A stretch of 64,000 bases of DNA from an uncultured Lentisphaeraceae bacterium (GCA_949289005.1 CASEMQ010000067.1:62001-126000), one strand, 5' to 3'. Shown: positions 26,451 to 34,829, numbered from the stretch's first letter. Program-made: numbers and translations. The notes: generated by a model not told the origin, from the letters alone.

Positions 26451-27232
26451 GCCCGCCTCCCGTCCAACCACGGCAAACCGCCGGCAACCTCCAATGGCGC
26501 CGACTGCCCCGGCGCGGAAACCGTCTCCAGGAAGAACGCCTCCAGCGACTCCTTCAAGTCGCGCACCCTCCCCTGGGCACGCGTCTGCCCACGGTCGAGA
26601 ATGAGAATCCGATCGCAACAATCCTGAACGTCCGGAAGCAGGTGCGAGGACATCAACACGGCGATGCCACGCGCCTTGAGCGCCAGGATCAAATCCTTCA
26701 CCTCCCGCGTGCCGATGGGGTCAAGCCCCGAGGTCGGCTCGTCGAGCACCAACAGTTTGGGCGCGTTGAGCAAGGCCTGTGCCAACCCCACACGCCGCGT
26801 CATGCCCTTGGAGAAGCCGCCGACACGCCGGTCGGCCGCATGGATCAGCCCCACCAACCGCAACAAATCCTCCACACGTCCACGCAAATCCCTGCGCGGC
26901 AACCCAAAGAGCCGACCGTAGTAAGTAAGCGTCTCGCGCGGCGTCAGGAATGGGTGAAGGTACGTGATTTCGGGGAGATACCCCACGGAAGCGTGCGCCC
27001 GGGGCGTGTCCGGCGGCGCGCCAAAGACGCGAATCGTGCCGCCATCCGCCTTCAGCAACCCCAAAAGCATACGAATGGACGTGCTTTTCCCGGAACCGTT
27101 GGGGCCGAGCAGGCCAAAAACTTCCCCCTTCGCCACGGAGAACGAGAGGTCTTGCACGGCCTGAACCGTGGGGCGCCCCCAAAAGTCCCGGAAGGTCTTC
27201 CGCACATGGGTCAATACAAGCGGCTCGGTCAT
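26447..27232 (-). CDS. ABC transporter ATPase
   Basis: 261 residues. Walker A 'GLLGPNGSGKSTSIR', Q-loop replaced by a Pro-Glu type ('VGYLPEITYLHPFLTP'), signature 'GGFSKGMTRRVGLAQALL', Walker B 'LLVLDEPTSGLD' and switch His in 'LMSSHLLPDVQ'. This is the CcmA/ABC-2 exporter class. The start overlaps the upstream permease stop (ATGA) and the stop overlaps the downstream permease start (GTGA), so the three subunits are translated together. Confidence 0.92.
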   Translation of the reverse strand: MTEPLVLTHVRKTFRDFWGRPTVQAVQDLSFSVAKGEVFGLLGPNGSGKSTSIRMLLGLLKADGGTIRVFGAPPDTPRAHASVGYLPEITYLHPFLTPRETLTYYGRLFGLPRRDLRGRVEDLLRLVGLIHAADRRVGGFSKGMTRRVGLAQALLNAPKLLVLDEPTSGLDPIGTREVKDLILALKARGIAVLMSSHLLPDVQDCCDRILILDRGQTRAQGRVRDLKESLEAFFLETVSAPGQSAPLEVAGGLPWLDGRRA

Positions 27233-28092
27233 ACGCACTCCTTCGCGGCCAACAAACGCACGCCACACCACAAGAAGAAGGCCGAGGCCAGGCAAGCCTG
27301 CGGCAACAGCAACAACAATTGCGCCATCGGCACGGCGCCCCCACCCGACAGCGCGTCCAGCGGCAGGTAGGCCGAGACACCCAGAAAGATCATCGCGCCC
27401 CCAAGCCCCGCCAACGTCACCCCCGCCAACACGCCGGGCGAACAACAAACCGCCAATGCCACCGCGAACGTCAGCACCTGCGCCAACAGCATCGCCACCG
27501 CGGCCAACGCCGTCAGGTCGCCCCAATGCGGCGCAGGCAAAAACATCACCACGCCCCAGAGCCCCACGGGCAACAACACCATGGACGAAAGCGGGAAACG
27601 CGCCGATCGAAAGCGATTGTTGAGCGCGGCCACGACCAACACGCCCGCCACCACGCCCAACGCCATCAAAATCCCCCCCACATCGGCATAACGCCCCGTC
27701 GTATGATAGCGCGGCGAAAACGCCTCCGCCACCATCGCCGCCGCCCCCTGGGCGAGCAGGAAGACCGTCAAAGCCAACGCCCCTCCCAACGCATGCCCAC
27801 ACAGCCAAAGCCCCCGCGACAACGGCTTCACCAGGGCAATGGCCGACGTGCCATCCGTCAATGCGCGGCGCAAGCGGCTCGCGCCGCCAATGGCCAAAAA
27901 CGCCCCAAAAAGCAACGCCATCGCCAGCCCGCAGTCACGCGCCAAGCGGCCATCCTCGGAGAAGCGCTGAAACTGAAAGAGCGGCAACGCCAACGTCCCC
28001 GCCACGGCCGCCAAGGTCAGCAACAAAGTCGCGGGATGCCCAAGCGTCTCCAACGCCGTGAACCACGCGATGGCACGCAATTTGGCGAACAT
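27229..28092 (-). CDS. ABC transporter permease, second subunit
   Basis: 287 residues and about six hydrophobic segments (for example 'LLTLAAVAGTLALPLFQFQ', 'CGLAMALLFGAFLAIGG', 'ALGGALALTVFLLAQGAAAMVAE', 'VGGILMALGVVAGVLVVAALN'). It resembles the smaller ABC-2 permeases that work with a CcmA-type ATPase. The start codon shares one base with the stop of the nucleoside phosphorylase gene (TGATG). An upstream TTG at 28095 is possible. Cargo unknown. Confidence 0.78.
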   Translation of the reverse strand: MFAKLRAIAWFTALETLGHPATLLLTLAAVAGTLALPLFQFQRFSEDGRLARDCGLAMALLFGAFLAIGGASRLRRALTDGTSAIALVKPLSRGLWLCGHALGGALALTVFLLAQGAAAMVAEAFSPRYHTTGRYADVGGILMALGVVAGVLVVAALNNRFRSARFPLSSMVLLPVGLWGVVMFLPAPHWGDLTALAAVAMLLAQVLTFAVALAVCCSPGVLAGVTLAGLGGAMIFLGVSAYLPLDALSGGGAVPMAQLLLLLPQACLASAFFLWCGVRLLAAKECV

Positions 28093-28889
28093 CAAGGCAA
28101 TGCCTCCACAAAGGCCGTGACAAGCGCGGCCATGCGCGGCTTCGCGGCCTCGGTCGCGGCCAGCACCTCCTCATGGCAAAGCTGCTCGGCGGAAAGCCCC
28201 GCCGCGGGATTGGTCACGCAACTCAACGCCGCGACACGCAACCCTGCCGCGTGCGCCACCACCGCCTCTGGCACCGTGCTCATCCCCACGGCATCCCCGC
28301 CCAAAGCCCGCAACGCGCGTACCTCCGCCGGCGTCTCGTAACTCGGGCCCGCGGAAAAGGCATAGACACCGCGCCGCACCCCGTCGCCCAGGCGCACCAA
28401 GGTCTCGGTCAACGCGGGGTCGTAGACACGCGTCATGTCCGGGAAACGCACCCCCCACTCCGGCCGATACGGCCCGCGCAACGGATTGATTCCCGTCAGG
28501 TTCAAGTGATCCGTCACGGCCATCAACGTGCCGGGCGCGAAATCCGGGTTCAGCCCGCCCGCCGCGTTGGTCAGCAATACCACCTTCGCCCCAAGGCAAC
28601 GCGCCAGTTCCACCGGGTAAACCACCTGCTCCGCGGTGCACCCCTCGTAGTAATGGCGCCGCCCGCTGAAAACCGCCACGCGTCGCCCCCCAAGCGTCGC
28701 CAACAACAACTCCCCGTGATGCCCCGCCACCGTGCTGGCGCCAAACCCCTCCAACGCGGCATACGGCACGCGCGCATGGACGGCCTGCGGGCTCAACGCC
28801 TCCCCCCATCCCGACCCCAACACCAACCCACACGCAATAGGTGCCTCGCGGAAAGCAGACGGCAACGATGTTGCAACGGCCTCAAGCAT
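28092..28889 (-). CDS. purine nucleoside phosphorylase
   Basis: 265 residues. Splits purine nucleosides with phosphate into base and ribose-1-phosphate; cytoplasmic. Family motifs in order: 'CGLVLGSGWG' (phosphate loop), 'FGASTVAGHHGELLLATLGG', 'VFSGRRHYYEG', 'VVLLTNAAGGLNPDFAPGTL', 'DHLNLTGINPLRGP', 'YAFSAGPSYETPAEVRALR', 'AVGMSTVPEAVVA' and 'SCVTNPAAG'. This is the trimeric PNP/MTAP class. Start 28889 overlaps the end of the L,D-transpeptidase gene by eight bases. Confidence 0.92.
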   Translation of the reverse strand: MLEAVATSLPSAFREAPIACGLVLGSGWGEALSPQAVHARVPYAALEGFGASTVAGHHGELLLATLGGRRVAVFSGRRHYYEGCTAEQVVYPVELARCLGAKVVLLTNAAGGLNPDFAPGTLMAVTDHLNLTGINPLRGPYRPEWGVRFPDMTRVYDPALTETLVRLGDGVRRGVYAFSAGPSYETPAEVRALRALGGDAVGMSTVPEAVVAHAAGLRVAALSCVTNPAAGLSAEQLCHEEVLAATEAAKPRMAALVTAFVEALP

Positions 28890-30294
28890 GGCTTCCGGCC
28901 TCCTTGACAGGTTCGTCGTTGGTCTCCTTGGGGGTCTCCTTCGCAGCCTCCGCCTTCGCGTCTTTTTGCGCGGGCGCGACCTCGGGCCTCTTCTCCGCCG
29001 GTTCCTTCGCCGCCTCGGCGGCAGGTTTCGCCTCTGGCGCGGGTTGCTTCGCAGCCTCCGTCGCGGGCTGCTTGCCAGCCTCGACGGCAGGTTTGTCGGC
29101 CTCGGCCTTCGGTTGTTCGGCGGCCTTGGCGGCGGGTGCGGCCTTGAAGGTCTGCGGCAACGCCCAAAGAATCCGCACAGGCATACCGACGCGAACAAGT
29201 TCAAAGAGTTTTTCGGCATTCCAGTTGGTCAGGCGAAAACACCCCATCGACTCTGGCCGCCCCACGGTGTTGGGGCGCGGCGAGCCGTGAATGCCATAGC
29301 CCGGGAGCGAGAGCCCGATCCACCGGCTCCCCACAGGATTGCGCGGCCCCGCCGGCACCACCATCTTGCCCACGCTCGGATCCTGCCCATAACTCACGGG
29401 GTCGTAAGTATAGTTCGGCGCGGGTGCCATGTTGCGCACCGTGACCTCCCCCACCTCCGGCAACTTAGCCTTCCGCCGCGCGATGGAACACGGAAAGCGT
29501 AACGCCATCACCCCCGCCTCGTCATAACCCGCCAACACGCAATCCTCCAACGCAATGACCAACGCTGCCGGGCGCCGCAACGCCGCCTGCCGCACGTTGG
29601 GCACATTCAGCGTCATCCCCACCGCCAAATCCCCCGGCCAATTCACTATCCCCGGATTGAGTCGCCGCAACGTCCGCTCGGACGTATGAAACCGCTCGGC
29701 CAAGCACGCGCCCAAGCTCTCATAACCCATCAGCTCCATCCGCGCGCGCTCCGCCCACGTCGGCGGCAACGGCCCCGAGACAAGCGCGGCGTCCTCCGCC
29801 GTGATTGTGTGCCGCGTAATCGGCTCAGGCATGGTCGCGATGTCCGCATAGAGCGGCACATCCACCCACTGCGTGGCACGGCGGCCATTGGCCAACTGCC
29901 AAGCCCGCATGGCATCACGCGACCCCCCACCCCACACACCGTCAATCACGCCGCACGAGAAATTGTGGCGATCCAAAAAAATCTGCAACATCAGCACCTC
30001 CGTGCTATAGCCCGCGGGAACGCTCAACGCGTGCGCACAGTTCGGCACCGGGTCTGCCTCCGCCTTTTCCGCGCCAACCACCACCTGATCGGCATCCGGC
30101 TCCCCCTCCACAACCCCCGCGCCCACCTGCGCCGCAGGCTTCACGACCTCCCCCCCCACCGTCGCCACCGCGTTGGTCTCGGGCACATCCTCAATCACGA
30201 TCTTGAACGGCGGCTCCTCTTGCGGCGGCGGCTGCACCTGCGCCACGCACACCCCTGCAAAAATCACGCAAACCAACGCAATCAAACGCTTCAT
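28882..30294 (-). CDS. L,D-transpeptidase with peptidoglycan-binding and LysM-like modules
   Basis: 470 residues with signal peptide MKRLIALVCVIFAGVCVAQ. Order: acidic linker; peptidoglycan-binding-like helices (about 95-135, 'LQIFLDRHNFSCGVIDGVWG', 'AMRAWQLANG'); LysM-like repeat (about 185-225, 'LAERFHTSERTLRRLNPG', 'VGMTLNVPN'); YkuD catalytic domain with His336 in 'YGIHGSP' and Cys352 in 'SMGCFRLTNW'; and an Ala/Lys/Glu/Pro-rich tail of about 85 residues. L,D-transpeptidases make 3-3 peptidoglycan cross-links or attach proteins to the wall. It heads an operon with the phosphorylase and ABC exporter. An extended -10 and AAAGGAG lie upstream. Confidence 0.88.
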   Translation of the reverse strand: MKRLIALVCVIFAGVCVAQVQPPPQEEPPFKIVIEDVPETNAVATVGGEVVKPAAQVGAGVVEGEPDADQVVVGAEKAEADPVPNCAHALSVPAGYSTEVLMLQIFLDRHNFSCGVIDGVWGGGSRDAMRAWQLANGRRATQWVDVPLYADIATMPEPITRHTITAEDAALVSGPLPPTWAERARMELMGYESLGACLAERFHTSERTLRRLNPGIVNWPGDLAVGMTLNVPNVRQAALRRPAALVIALEDCVLAGYDEAGVMALRFPCSIARRKAKLPEVGEVTVRNMAPAPNYTYDPVSYGQDPSVGKMVVPAGPRNPVGSRWIGLSLPGYGIHGSPRPNTVGRPESMGCFRLTNWNAEKLFELVRVGMPVRILWALPQTFKAAPAAKAAEQPKAEADKPAVEAGKQPATEAAKQPAPEAKPAAEAAKEPAEKRPEVAPAQKDAKAEAAKETPKETNDEPVKEAGSHA

Positions 30295-30313
30295 CTGAAC
30301 TCCTTTTGCGCAT

Positions 30314-30322
30314 AGTCTAACA
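30314..30322 (-). promoter_or_regulatory. extended -10 promoter for the L,D-transpeptidase operon
   Basis: On the minus strand TGT-TAGACT, about 20 bases before the start at 30294, with AAAGGAG between. Confidence 0.5.
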
Positions 30323-30392
30323 AAAACGCACCGCCTGCACGACCACGCACACCAACGTCCCGAACAATTGTACACACGATCCCCGAACACGC

Positions 30393-30785
30393 TCATTCGA
30401 ACTCCCAGAAGATGAGGAACGACCACGCGATCGCCTTCCACACCAACGCGCCGGGCGCGATGGCGCCCGGGCGATACGTATCCACCACCGCATAGACGCC
30501 CGCCTCGTTCAGCGCCCACCGCGTGCCCGCGTCCGTCCCGAACGTGCCGTTCCCCCCGCGCCGGCCCAGGGCCGAGACGGCGCCGCCCTCCCCCGAAAAA
30601 CGTACCGTCACGTCGCGCGGCGCCGTCTCCCCCCAGCGATACGCGTCGAACGACCACATCGTCCCGCCGCCCTTCACCGGATACACCACGCCCTTCAGCA
30701 CCGACCCCGCCGCCCGCCGCAGTTGATCCCCCAATGCGAGCCGCTCCTCCGCCGGCAACGCCCGCGTCGCCCGGTAAACCGCCTC
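30393..30785 (-). pseudogene. gene remnant with a four-helix-bundle (S23-like) start
   Basis: The frame is open from just after a TGA at about 30786 and has no ATG; a TTG at 30758 is the only usable start. The first ~28 residues ('EAVYRATRALPAEERLALGD' then 'QLRRAAGSV') strongly resemble the middle of four-helix-bundle/S23-type proteins (vY-lt-lP-eEr-gL-QlrRAa-Si). The expected 'NIAEG' continuation is missing. The sequence instead runs into an unrelated part ending 'WKAIAWSFLIFWEFE'. The break lies next to the repeat element at 30811. I read it as a truncated relic; a short expressed protein from the TTG cannot be excluded. Confidence 0.45.
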
Positions 30786-30810
30786 TCAAACAAACGACGC
30801 CCGGCGGCAC

Positions 30811-30999
30811 CGAATGTCGAGAACCTGTCAATAAGACACGCGCCGTATCTCCCCTCGAGACACGGCGTGCCTCGATGGGAGGTACGGCGCATCCCGGAAA
30901 ACGACCCCGCTCCCTGATAGAAAACATGCTTTCGGGCCCCTTCCCGCCCCGCCCGCTCTCAACAGGTTTTCAACAGATTCGCAAAAGTTATCGACAAGC
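30811..30999. repeat. intergenic repeat element, copy A (MITE-like)
   Basis: 189 bases, collinear with copy B at 47801-47988. The left end (30811-30835, CGAATGTCGAGAACCTGTCA...) is an imperfect inverted repeat of the right end (30956-30981, CTCTCAACAGGTTTTCAACA...). Inside are several short units of the form GAnRCGGCGYRYCTC in both orientations, then the shared block GGAAAACGACCCCGC (B: GGGAAACGACCCCGC). The right end CAACAGGTTTTCAACAGAT is identical in both. It has no coding capacity. Confidence 0.6.
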
Positions 31000-31021
31000 C
31001 GTTTAGGAAGAGGCGGCAAGC

Positions 31022-31049
31022 AAGAAAAAGGCGGGGATGTGCCCCCGCC
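31022..31049 (-). terminator. terminator of the redox cluster
   Basis: Seven-bp stem (GGCGGGG...CCCCGCC, 31030-31036 with 31043-31049) followed on the minus strand by TTTTTCTTG. It lies downstream of the cupin/CMD gene that ends at 31079. Confidence 0.7.
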
Positions 31050-31078
31050 AATGGCGTTTGTTACACGAGGAAGGTTAC

Positions 31079-32146
31079 TCAGCGAACGGCGCGGGCGAGG
31101 GATTCGGCCTCGTCGAGGGCGGCTTTGGTATTACCCATGTGTTCGGCACCCTTGCGGTGGCTGGCAAGTTGGGCCTCGGCGCCGGGGAGGACGCTGAGCA
31201 TGGAGACGGTGCAGAGCTCGCGCTCCTTGTCGGTGAGGAGGCCGCGGGCGAAAACATCGCAGAAGAGGTGCTCCTTCAGGAATTGCTCGGCACCGGGGGC
31301 GAAACGTTGCCACTCGGCCTCGGGGGCATTGGGGTCGTATCCGAAGAGCGCGGCGCGTTTCTCGCGGCCGAGGCGCTCGCGGTCGGCGTCGGCGGGGAGG
31401 GTCTTGGGCGCGGGCCCCACGATGTCGGACTTCCCGGCGGCCTTGCGCTCGGCGAGCACCTGGGCGAAGGCGGCGTTGGCGTTGAGGCAGCGGGGGAAGC
31501 CGAGGTAGGCGTAGAGCTGGACGAAGACCTCCTTGATTTCGTTCACTGTAAGCCCGGCTTCGAGACCGGCGGCGCAGGCGCGTTTGAGGCCGGGGATGTC
31601 GCCGGCGGCGGCACGGCCGGAGAGGCGGGCGAGGGCGGCCTCGCGGGGGGTGAGCACCTTCGACTGGGCGGGACGAGGCTGGGCGGCGGCGTAATCGGCG
31701 TCGCTGACAGGTTCCAGCCAGGTATTCTTGTTGGTCTCGGGGTGGCACTCGACGGAGAGATGGGCGAACCAGCGGTCGGCGGTCGCGCCGTGCCAGTGGT
31801 CGGTGTCGGGCGGGATCTCGACGACGTCGCCGGGCTTGAGCCAGCGGGCGGGTTTACCGCGTTCCTGGTAGAGCCCCTCGCCGGCGACGCAGACGAGAAT
31901 CTGACCGCCGGTGTGGCGGTGCCAGTTGTTGCGGCAACCGGGCTCAAAGGTAACATTGGCGATGGGGACGCCGGTCCGGTCGGCATGTTCGGTGAGGCGC
32001 GCGAGGTAGCTCTGGCCCTTGAAGTACCGGGCGTAGGCGTCGTTCGGCGCGCCGGTGGGAAAGGCGGGGGTGTAGTCAGGCATGGGTGTGGCTCCTTGGA
32101 GTACGGGGATGAGGAGGGTGGCGCAAAGGATCGCGACGGTCTTCAT
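31079..32146 (-). CDS. cupin + carboxymuconolactone decarboxylase-like fusion, exported
   Basis: 355 residues with signal peptide MKTVAILCATLLIPVLQG. Residues ~55-140 are a cupin with 'TFEPGCRNNWHRHTGGQIL' and 'HWHGATADRWFAHLSV', whose His cluster would bind a metal. Residues ~165-350 contain two CMD/AhpD-like repeats ('GLEAGLTVNEIKEVFVQLYAYLGFPRCLNA', in parts; 'ELCTVSMLSVLPGAEAQLASH'). Here the second repeat lacks the CxxC of true AhpD. Start 32146 has AAAGGAG upstream. It is the last gene of the redox cluster. The cupin is nearly the same as that in the flavodoxin fusion at 35860. Confidence 0.82.
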   Translation of the reverse strand: MKTVAILCATLLIPVLQGATPMPDYTPAFPTGAPNDAYARYFKGQSYLARLTEHADRTGVPIANVTFEPGCRNNWHRHTGGQILVCVAGEGLYQERGKPARWLKPGDVVEIPPDTDHWHGATADRWFAHLSVECHPETNKNTWLEPVSDADYAAAQPRPAQSKVLTPREAALARLSGRAAAGDIPGLKRACAAGLEAGLTVNEIKEVFVQLYAYLGFPRCLNANAAFAQVLAERKAAGKSDIVGPAPKTLPADADRERLGREKRAALFGYDPNAPEAEWQRFAPGAEQFLKEHLFCDVFARGLLTDKERELCTVSMLSVLPGAEAQLASHRKGAEHMGNTKAALDEAESLARAVR

Positions 32147-32172
32147 GGCGTGGGCTCCTTTCTTGGTTGGTT

Positions 32173-33348
32173 TCAACGGTAGGACTTTTGGTAGATGGCC
32201 ACGACGTCCTCGTCGGAGAGCGGCGCGGGGTCGCAGGCGAAGAGGCCGCCGAGGGTGTCGCGGGCGTTCTTCGCCATCGCGGGGAACTCAGCGGGCGTAA
32301 TGCCGTAGTCGCTCATCTTGAGGGCGTCGACGCCACAGGCGCGTTGGAGGGCGGCGAGGGCGGCGAGGAAGTCCTCGGGCTTGGAGGCGGTGGGGCGGCC
32401 AAGGGCCTGGGCCAGGCGGACGAAGCGACCGGGACAGGCGCCTTTGGCGATGAGCGCGCCGTAGTAGGCCAAAGAGACCATGATGAGCCCCGCGCCGTGC
32501 GGGAGGGCGTGGTGGAAGGCACTGAGCGCGTGCTCGATGGCGTGCTCGCTGGTGAGCGGGCCGGTGGCCATGACAAAGCCGCCGAGCGTGTTGCCCAGGG
32601 CCATCTGCGTGCGTGCCTCCAGGTCGTCGCCATGCGTGACGCAACGGGCGAGGTTCGCGCCGATGCGCGCGACGCCGGCCAGTGCGTAGAGTTCGCTCAT
32701 CAATGTGCGGGGGCCGGCGAGGTAGCCCCCCACGCAGTGGAAGAGCGCATCGAAACCCTGATAGGCCGTGAGGTGCGGGGGTACGGAGACCATGAGCGTA
32801 GGGTCGACCACGGAGAGCGCAGGGAACTGCCGGTGGTCGACGAAGCCCGGTTTTTCGCGCCGGTCGTCGTCGGAGATGACGGCACCGTCGTCAATCTCGC
32901 TGCCTGTGCCGGCGGTGGTGGTAACGCAGACGAGCGGGAGCGGCTCGTTTGGGTAACGCTTGTTACCGCCGGTGGCGGTGAAGGCGTAATCCCACAGGTC
33001 GCCGGGGTTGCGGACCATCACGCCGATCATCTTCGCGGCGTCCATCACCGAGCCGCCGCCGAGCGCGACGATAAAGTCGCACCCCTCGGCCTTGGCGAGC
33101 GCGGCGCCTTCCATGACGGTGGGGCGCAGGGGGTTGGCCTGCACCTTGGGAAACTCGACGACGGAAGCGCCTGCTTTGGCGAGCTGGGCGAGCAATCGGT
33201 CGTAGGCACCCGTGGCCTTGGCGGATTTGCCGCCGGTCATGACAAGCAACGCCCTCTTGCCGGGCAACTTCTCGTCGCCCAATTTATCGAGGGCACCGGG
33301 GCCGAAGAGGAGGCGCGTGGGGATGTCATAAACGAATTCGTTGGTCAT
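32173..33348 (-). CDS. iron-containing alcohol dehydrogenase
   Basis: 391 residues of the Fe-ADH (type III) family: 'RLLFGPGALDKL', the NAD(P) loop 'DFIVALGGGSVMDAAKMI', 'CVTTTAGTGSEIDDGAVISD', then metal ligands in 'GFDALFHCVGGYL' and 'LSAFHHALPHGAGLIMV'. It is of the BDH/YqhD-like kind and reduces aldehydes or oxidises alcohols in the cytoplasm. AAAGGA precedes the ATG. It lies 16 bases downstream of the Tat flavodoxin and 26 bases upstream of the cupin/CMD gene, so it is one unit with both. Confidence 0.9.
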   Translation of the reverse strand: MTNEFVYDIPTRLLFGPGALDKLGDEKLPGKRALLVMTGGKSAKATGAYDRLLAQLAKAGASVVEFPKVQANPLRPTVMEGAALAKAEGCDFIVALGGGSVMDAAKMIGVMVRNPGDLWDYAFTATGGNKRYPNEPLPLVCVTTTAGTGSEIDDGAVISDDDRREKPGFVDHRQFPALSVVDPTLMVSVPPHLTAYQGFDALFHCVGGYLAGPRTLMSELYALAGVARIGANLARCVTHGDDLEARTQMALGNTLGGFVMATGPLTSEHAIEHALSAFHHALPHGAGLIMVSLAYYGALIAKGACPGRFVRLAQALGRPTASKPEDFLAALAALQRACGVDALKMSDYGITPAEFPAMAKNARDTLGGLFACDPAPLSDEDVVAIYQKSYR

Positions 33349-33364
33349 GACTACAATCCTTTTC

Positions 33365-33988
33365 TCAGAGCGATTTTCCCAAGTCATAGGCTTTTTGCGG
33401 CAAGTCGGTGCGGGCGATGGCGCCGGCGGGCCAACAGCCTGGCGCGATGATCTGCCCGGCGTCCGTCCAGCCGTGGTAATCCAGCAACATCCTGTAGTAG
33501 TTCACAAGCACGTCGCGCTTGCGCGCGTCGGTGTCCGCGTAGGCCATCATCAGCACGCACCGCTTCGGCGTGTGGAGCCGCCCCGCGAGCGCGTAAAAAC
33601 GGTCGATGACCGCCTTGAGCTGCGCCGAGAAACCGAAATAGTACATCGGCGTGGCGAAGGCGATCACGTCCGCCTCGACCAACTTCTCGCGCAGTGTCTC
33701 GAAGTCGTCCTTGATGACGCATGGGCCGTTCATGCCGCACGCGTTGCAGGCGCGGCAGGGGCTCACCTTGGCCTGCGCCGCGTCAAAGCGGAAGACCTCG
33801 TGCCCCGAGGCCTTGGCGCCCTCGACGAAACGTGCCGCCAAGGTGTTGGTGTTGCCGCTCCTGCGCGGGCTTCCCGTCAAAACAACCACTTTCATGACGC
33901 TCTCCTTGCGTTGTGCCACGGCCGTGGCCAAGGCCGCGCCGCCAAGGGCGACCGTCCCGGCCAAAAAGGCTCTGCGTGCAACGTTCAT
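33365..33988 (-). CDS. flavodoxin-type NAD(P)H oxidoreductase with Tat signal
   Basis: 207 residues. The N-terminus 'ARRAFLAGTVALGGAALATA' is a Tat-type signal. The FMN-reductase fold follows: 'VVVLTGSPRRSGNTNTLA', a ferredoxin-like Cys pair 'SPCRACNACGMNGPCVIKDD', 'ADVIAFATPMYYFGFSAQLKAVIDRF'. Export of a folded flavoprotein to the periplasm fits a Tat signal. GAAGGAG precedes the ATG. It starts a transcription unit after a terminator. Confidence 0.85.
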   Translation of the reverse strand: MNVARRAFLAGTVALGGAALATAVAQRKESVMKVVVLTGSPRRSGNTNTLAARFVEGAKASGHEVFRFDAAQAKVSPCRACNACGMNGPCVIKDDFETLREKLVEADVIAFATPMYYFGFSAQLKAVIDRFYALAGRLHTPKRCVLMMAYADTDARKRDVLVNYYRMLLDYHGWTDAGQIIAPGCWPAGAIARTDLPQKAYDLGKSL

Positions 33989-34017
33989 GGTACACTCCTT
34001 CGATTAAAGACACCCGC

Positions 34018-34041
34018 ATGATACACCATGGAGCGTGCTCC
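34018..34041 (-). promoter_or_regulatory. promoter with palindromic operator candidate
   Basis: Minus-strand TATCAT (34018-34023) as -10; about seven bases upstream is the palindrome GGAGC-AC-GCTCC (34030-34041) in the -35/spacer region. It could bind a regulator of the second half of the redox cluster. Confidence 0.4.
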
Positions 34042-34079
34042 AACGCAAGCGCTTTTTTCGCCCACCCGCCGCGCAACGG

Positions 34080-34139
34080 AAAAGCCCCCTTCGCGAAGGT
34101 GTCTCGCAGGGAAGACAGGTTTGCGAAGGGGGCTTTTCG
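34080..34139. terminator. inverted repeat terminator inside the redox cluster
   Basis: Arms AAAAGCCCCCTTCGC (34081-34095) and GCGAAGGGGGCTTTT (34124-34138), perfect, with a 28-base loop and A/T runs at both ends. It separates the upstream five genes from the downstream three. Confidence 0.7.
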
Positions 34140-34156
34140 GTTCATGGGCGCGGGGA

Positions 34157-34798
34157 TTAGGCGTTGCCGATGAAGTTGGTGCGTTGCCAGGGTTCGGCGG
34201 GCGGGGGCGGGAGGGCGGCCTTCTCGCGGCACTTGAGGAGGTGGGCCATCTCGCGGGCGAGGGTGCGCATGGTCTGGAGGCCCTCCTTGTCGCGGCGGAC
34301 CTCGTCGGGGGTCTGGCCGTGGGTGGAGTTCCAGTACTGCGAGGTGACGATGGGCATCCGCACGATGGAGAAGTATTTGTTGAGGCGGTCGAAGGCAGCG
34401 CTCGCCCCACCCCGCCGACAATTCACCACGCACGCGGCCGGCTTGCCGGCGAAGGCGTCGGTCGCGCTGTAGAAGGCGCGGTCGAGCAGGGCGCAAAGCG
34501 AGCCCGCGGGCCCGGCGTAGTAGACGGGCGAGCCGACGATGAGCGCGTCGCAACGGCGCATGGCCGCCTGGAAGTCGGCGCAGACGTCGTCCTTGAAGAC
34601 GCAGCCGCCCGTACCGGCCGCCGTGCCGATGTGGCGGCAACCGCCACAGGCGATGCACCCGCGCACGGGCTTGGTGCCGATTTGGAAGATTTCGCTGTCG
34701 ACGCCCTCGGCCGCGAGCGTGCGGGCGATTTCGTCAAGCGCGGTGAAGACGCATCCGCGCGGGTGCGGACTGCCGTTGAGTAACAGGACTTTGCTCAT
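34157..34798 (-). CDS. NADPH-dependent FMN reductase family protein
   Basis: 213 residues. 'KVLLLNGSPHPRGCVFTALDEI' (FMN phosphate loop), Cys pair 'RGCIACGGCRHIG', 'CDALIVGSPVYYAGPAGSLCALLDRAF' and 'AACVVNCRRGGASAAFDRLNKYF'. This is the iron-sulphur-flavoprotein-like group of NAD(P)H oxidoreductases. No signal peptide, so cytoplasmic. It is the last gene before the internal terminator; its own -10 (TGC-TAGACT at 34819-34827) and AAAGGAG lie just upstream. Confidence 0.88.
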   Translation of the reverse strand: MSKVLLLNGSPHPRGCVFTALDEIARTLAAEGVDSEIFQIGTKPVRGCIACGGCRHIGTAAGTGGCVFKDDVCADFQAAMRRCDALIVGSPVYYAGPAGSLCALLDRAFYSATDAFAGKPAACVVNCRRGGASAAFDRLNKYFSIVRMPIVTSQYWNSTHGQTPDEVRRDKEGLQTMRTLAREMAHLLKCREKAALPPPPAEPWQRTNFIGNA

Positions 34799-34818
34799 GG
34801 TCTCTCTCCTTTGACACC

Positions 34819-34827
34819 AGTCTAGCA
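34819..34827 (-). promoter_or_regulatory. internal extended -10 promoter
   Basis: Minus-strand TGC-TAGACT in the 31-base gap before the FMN reductase gene, giving a short leader with AAAGGAG. Confidence 0.4.
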
Positions 34828-34829
34828 CA

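Noticed and set aside
30961..31000. Possible replication origin: TTATCGACA resembles a DnaA box near CAACAGGTTTTCAACAG.
   Set aside because: Only one near match, copy B reads TTGCCGACA at the same place, and no dnaA, dnaN or AT-rich unwinding region is present.
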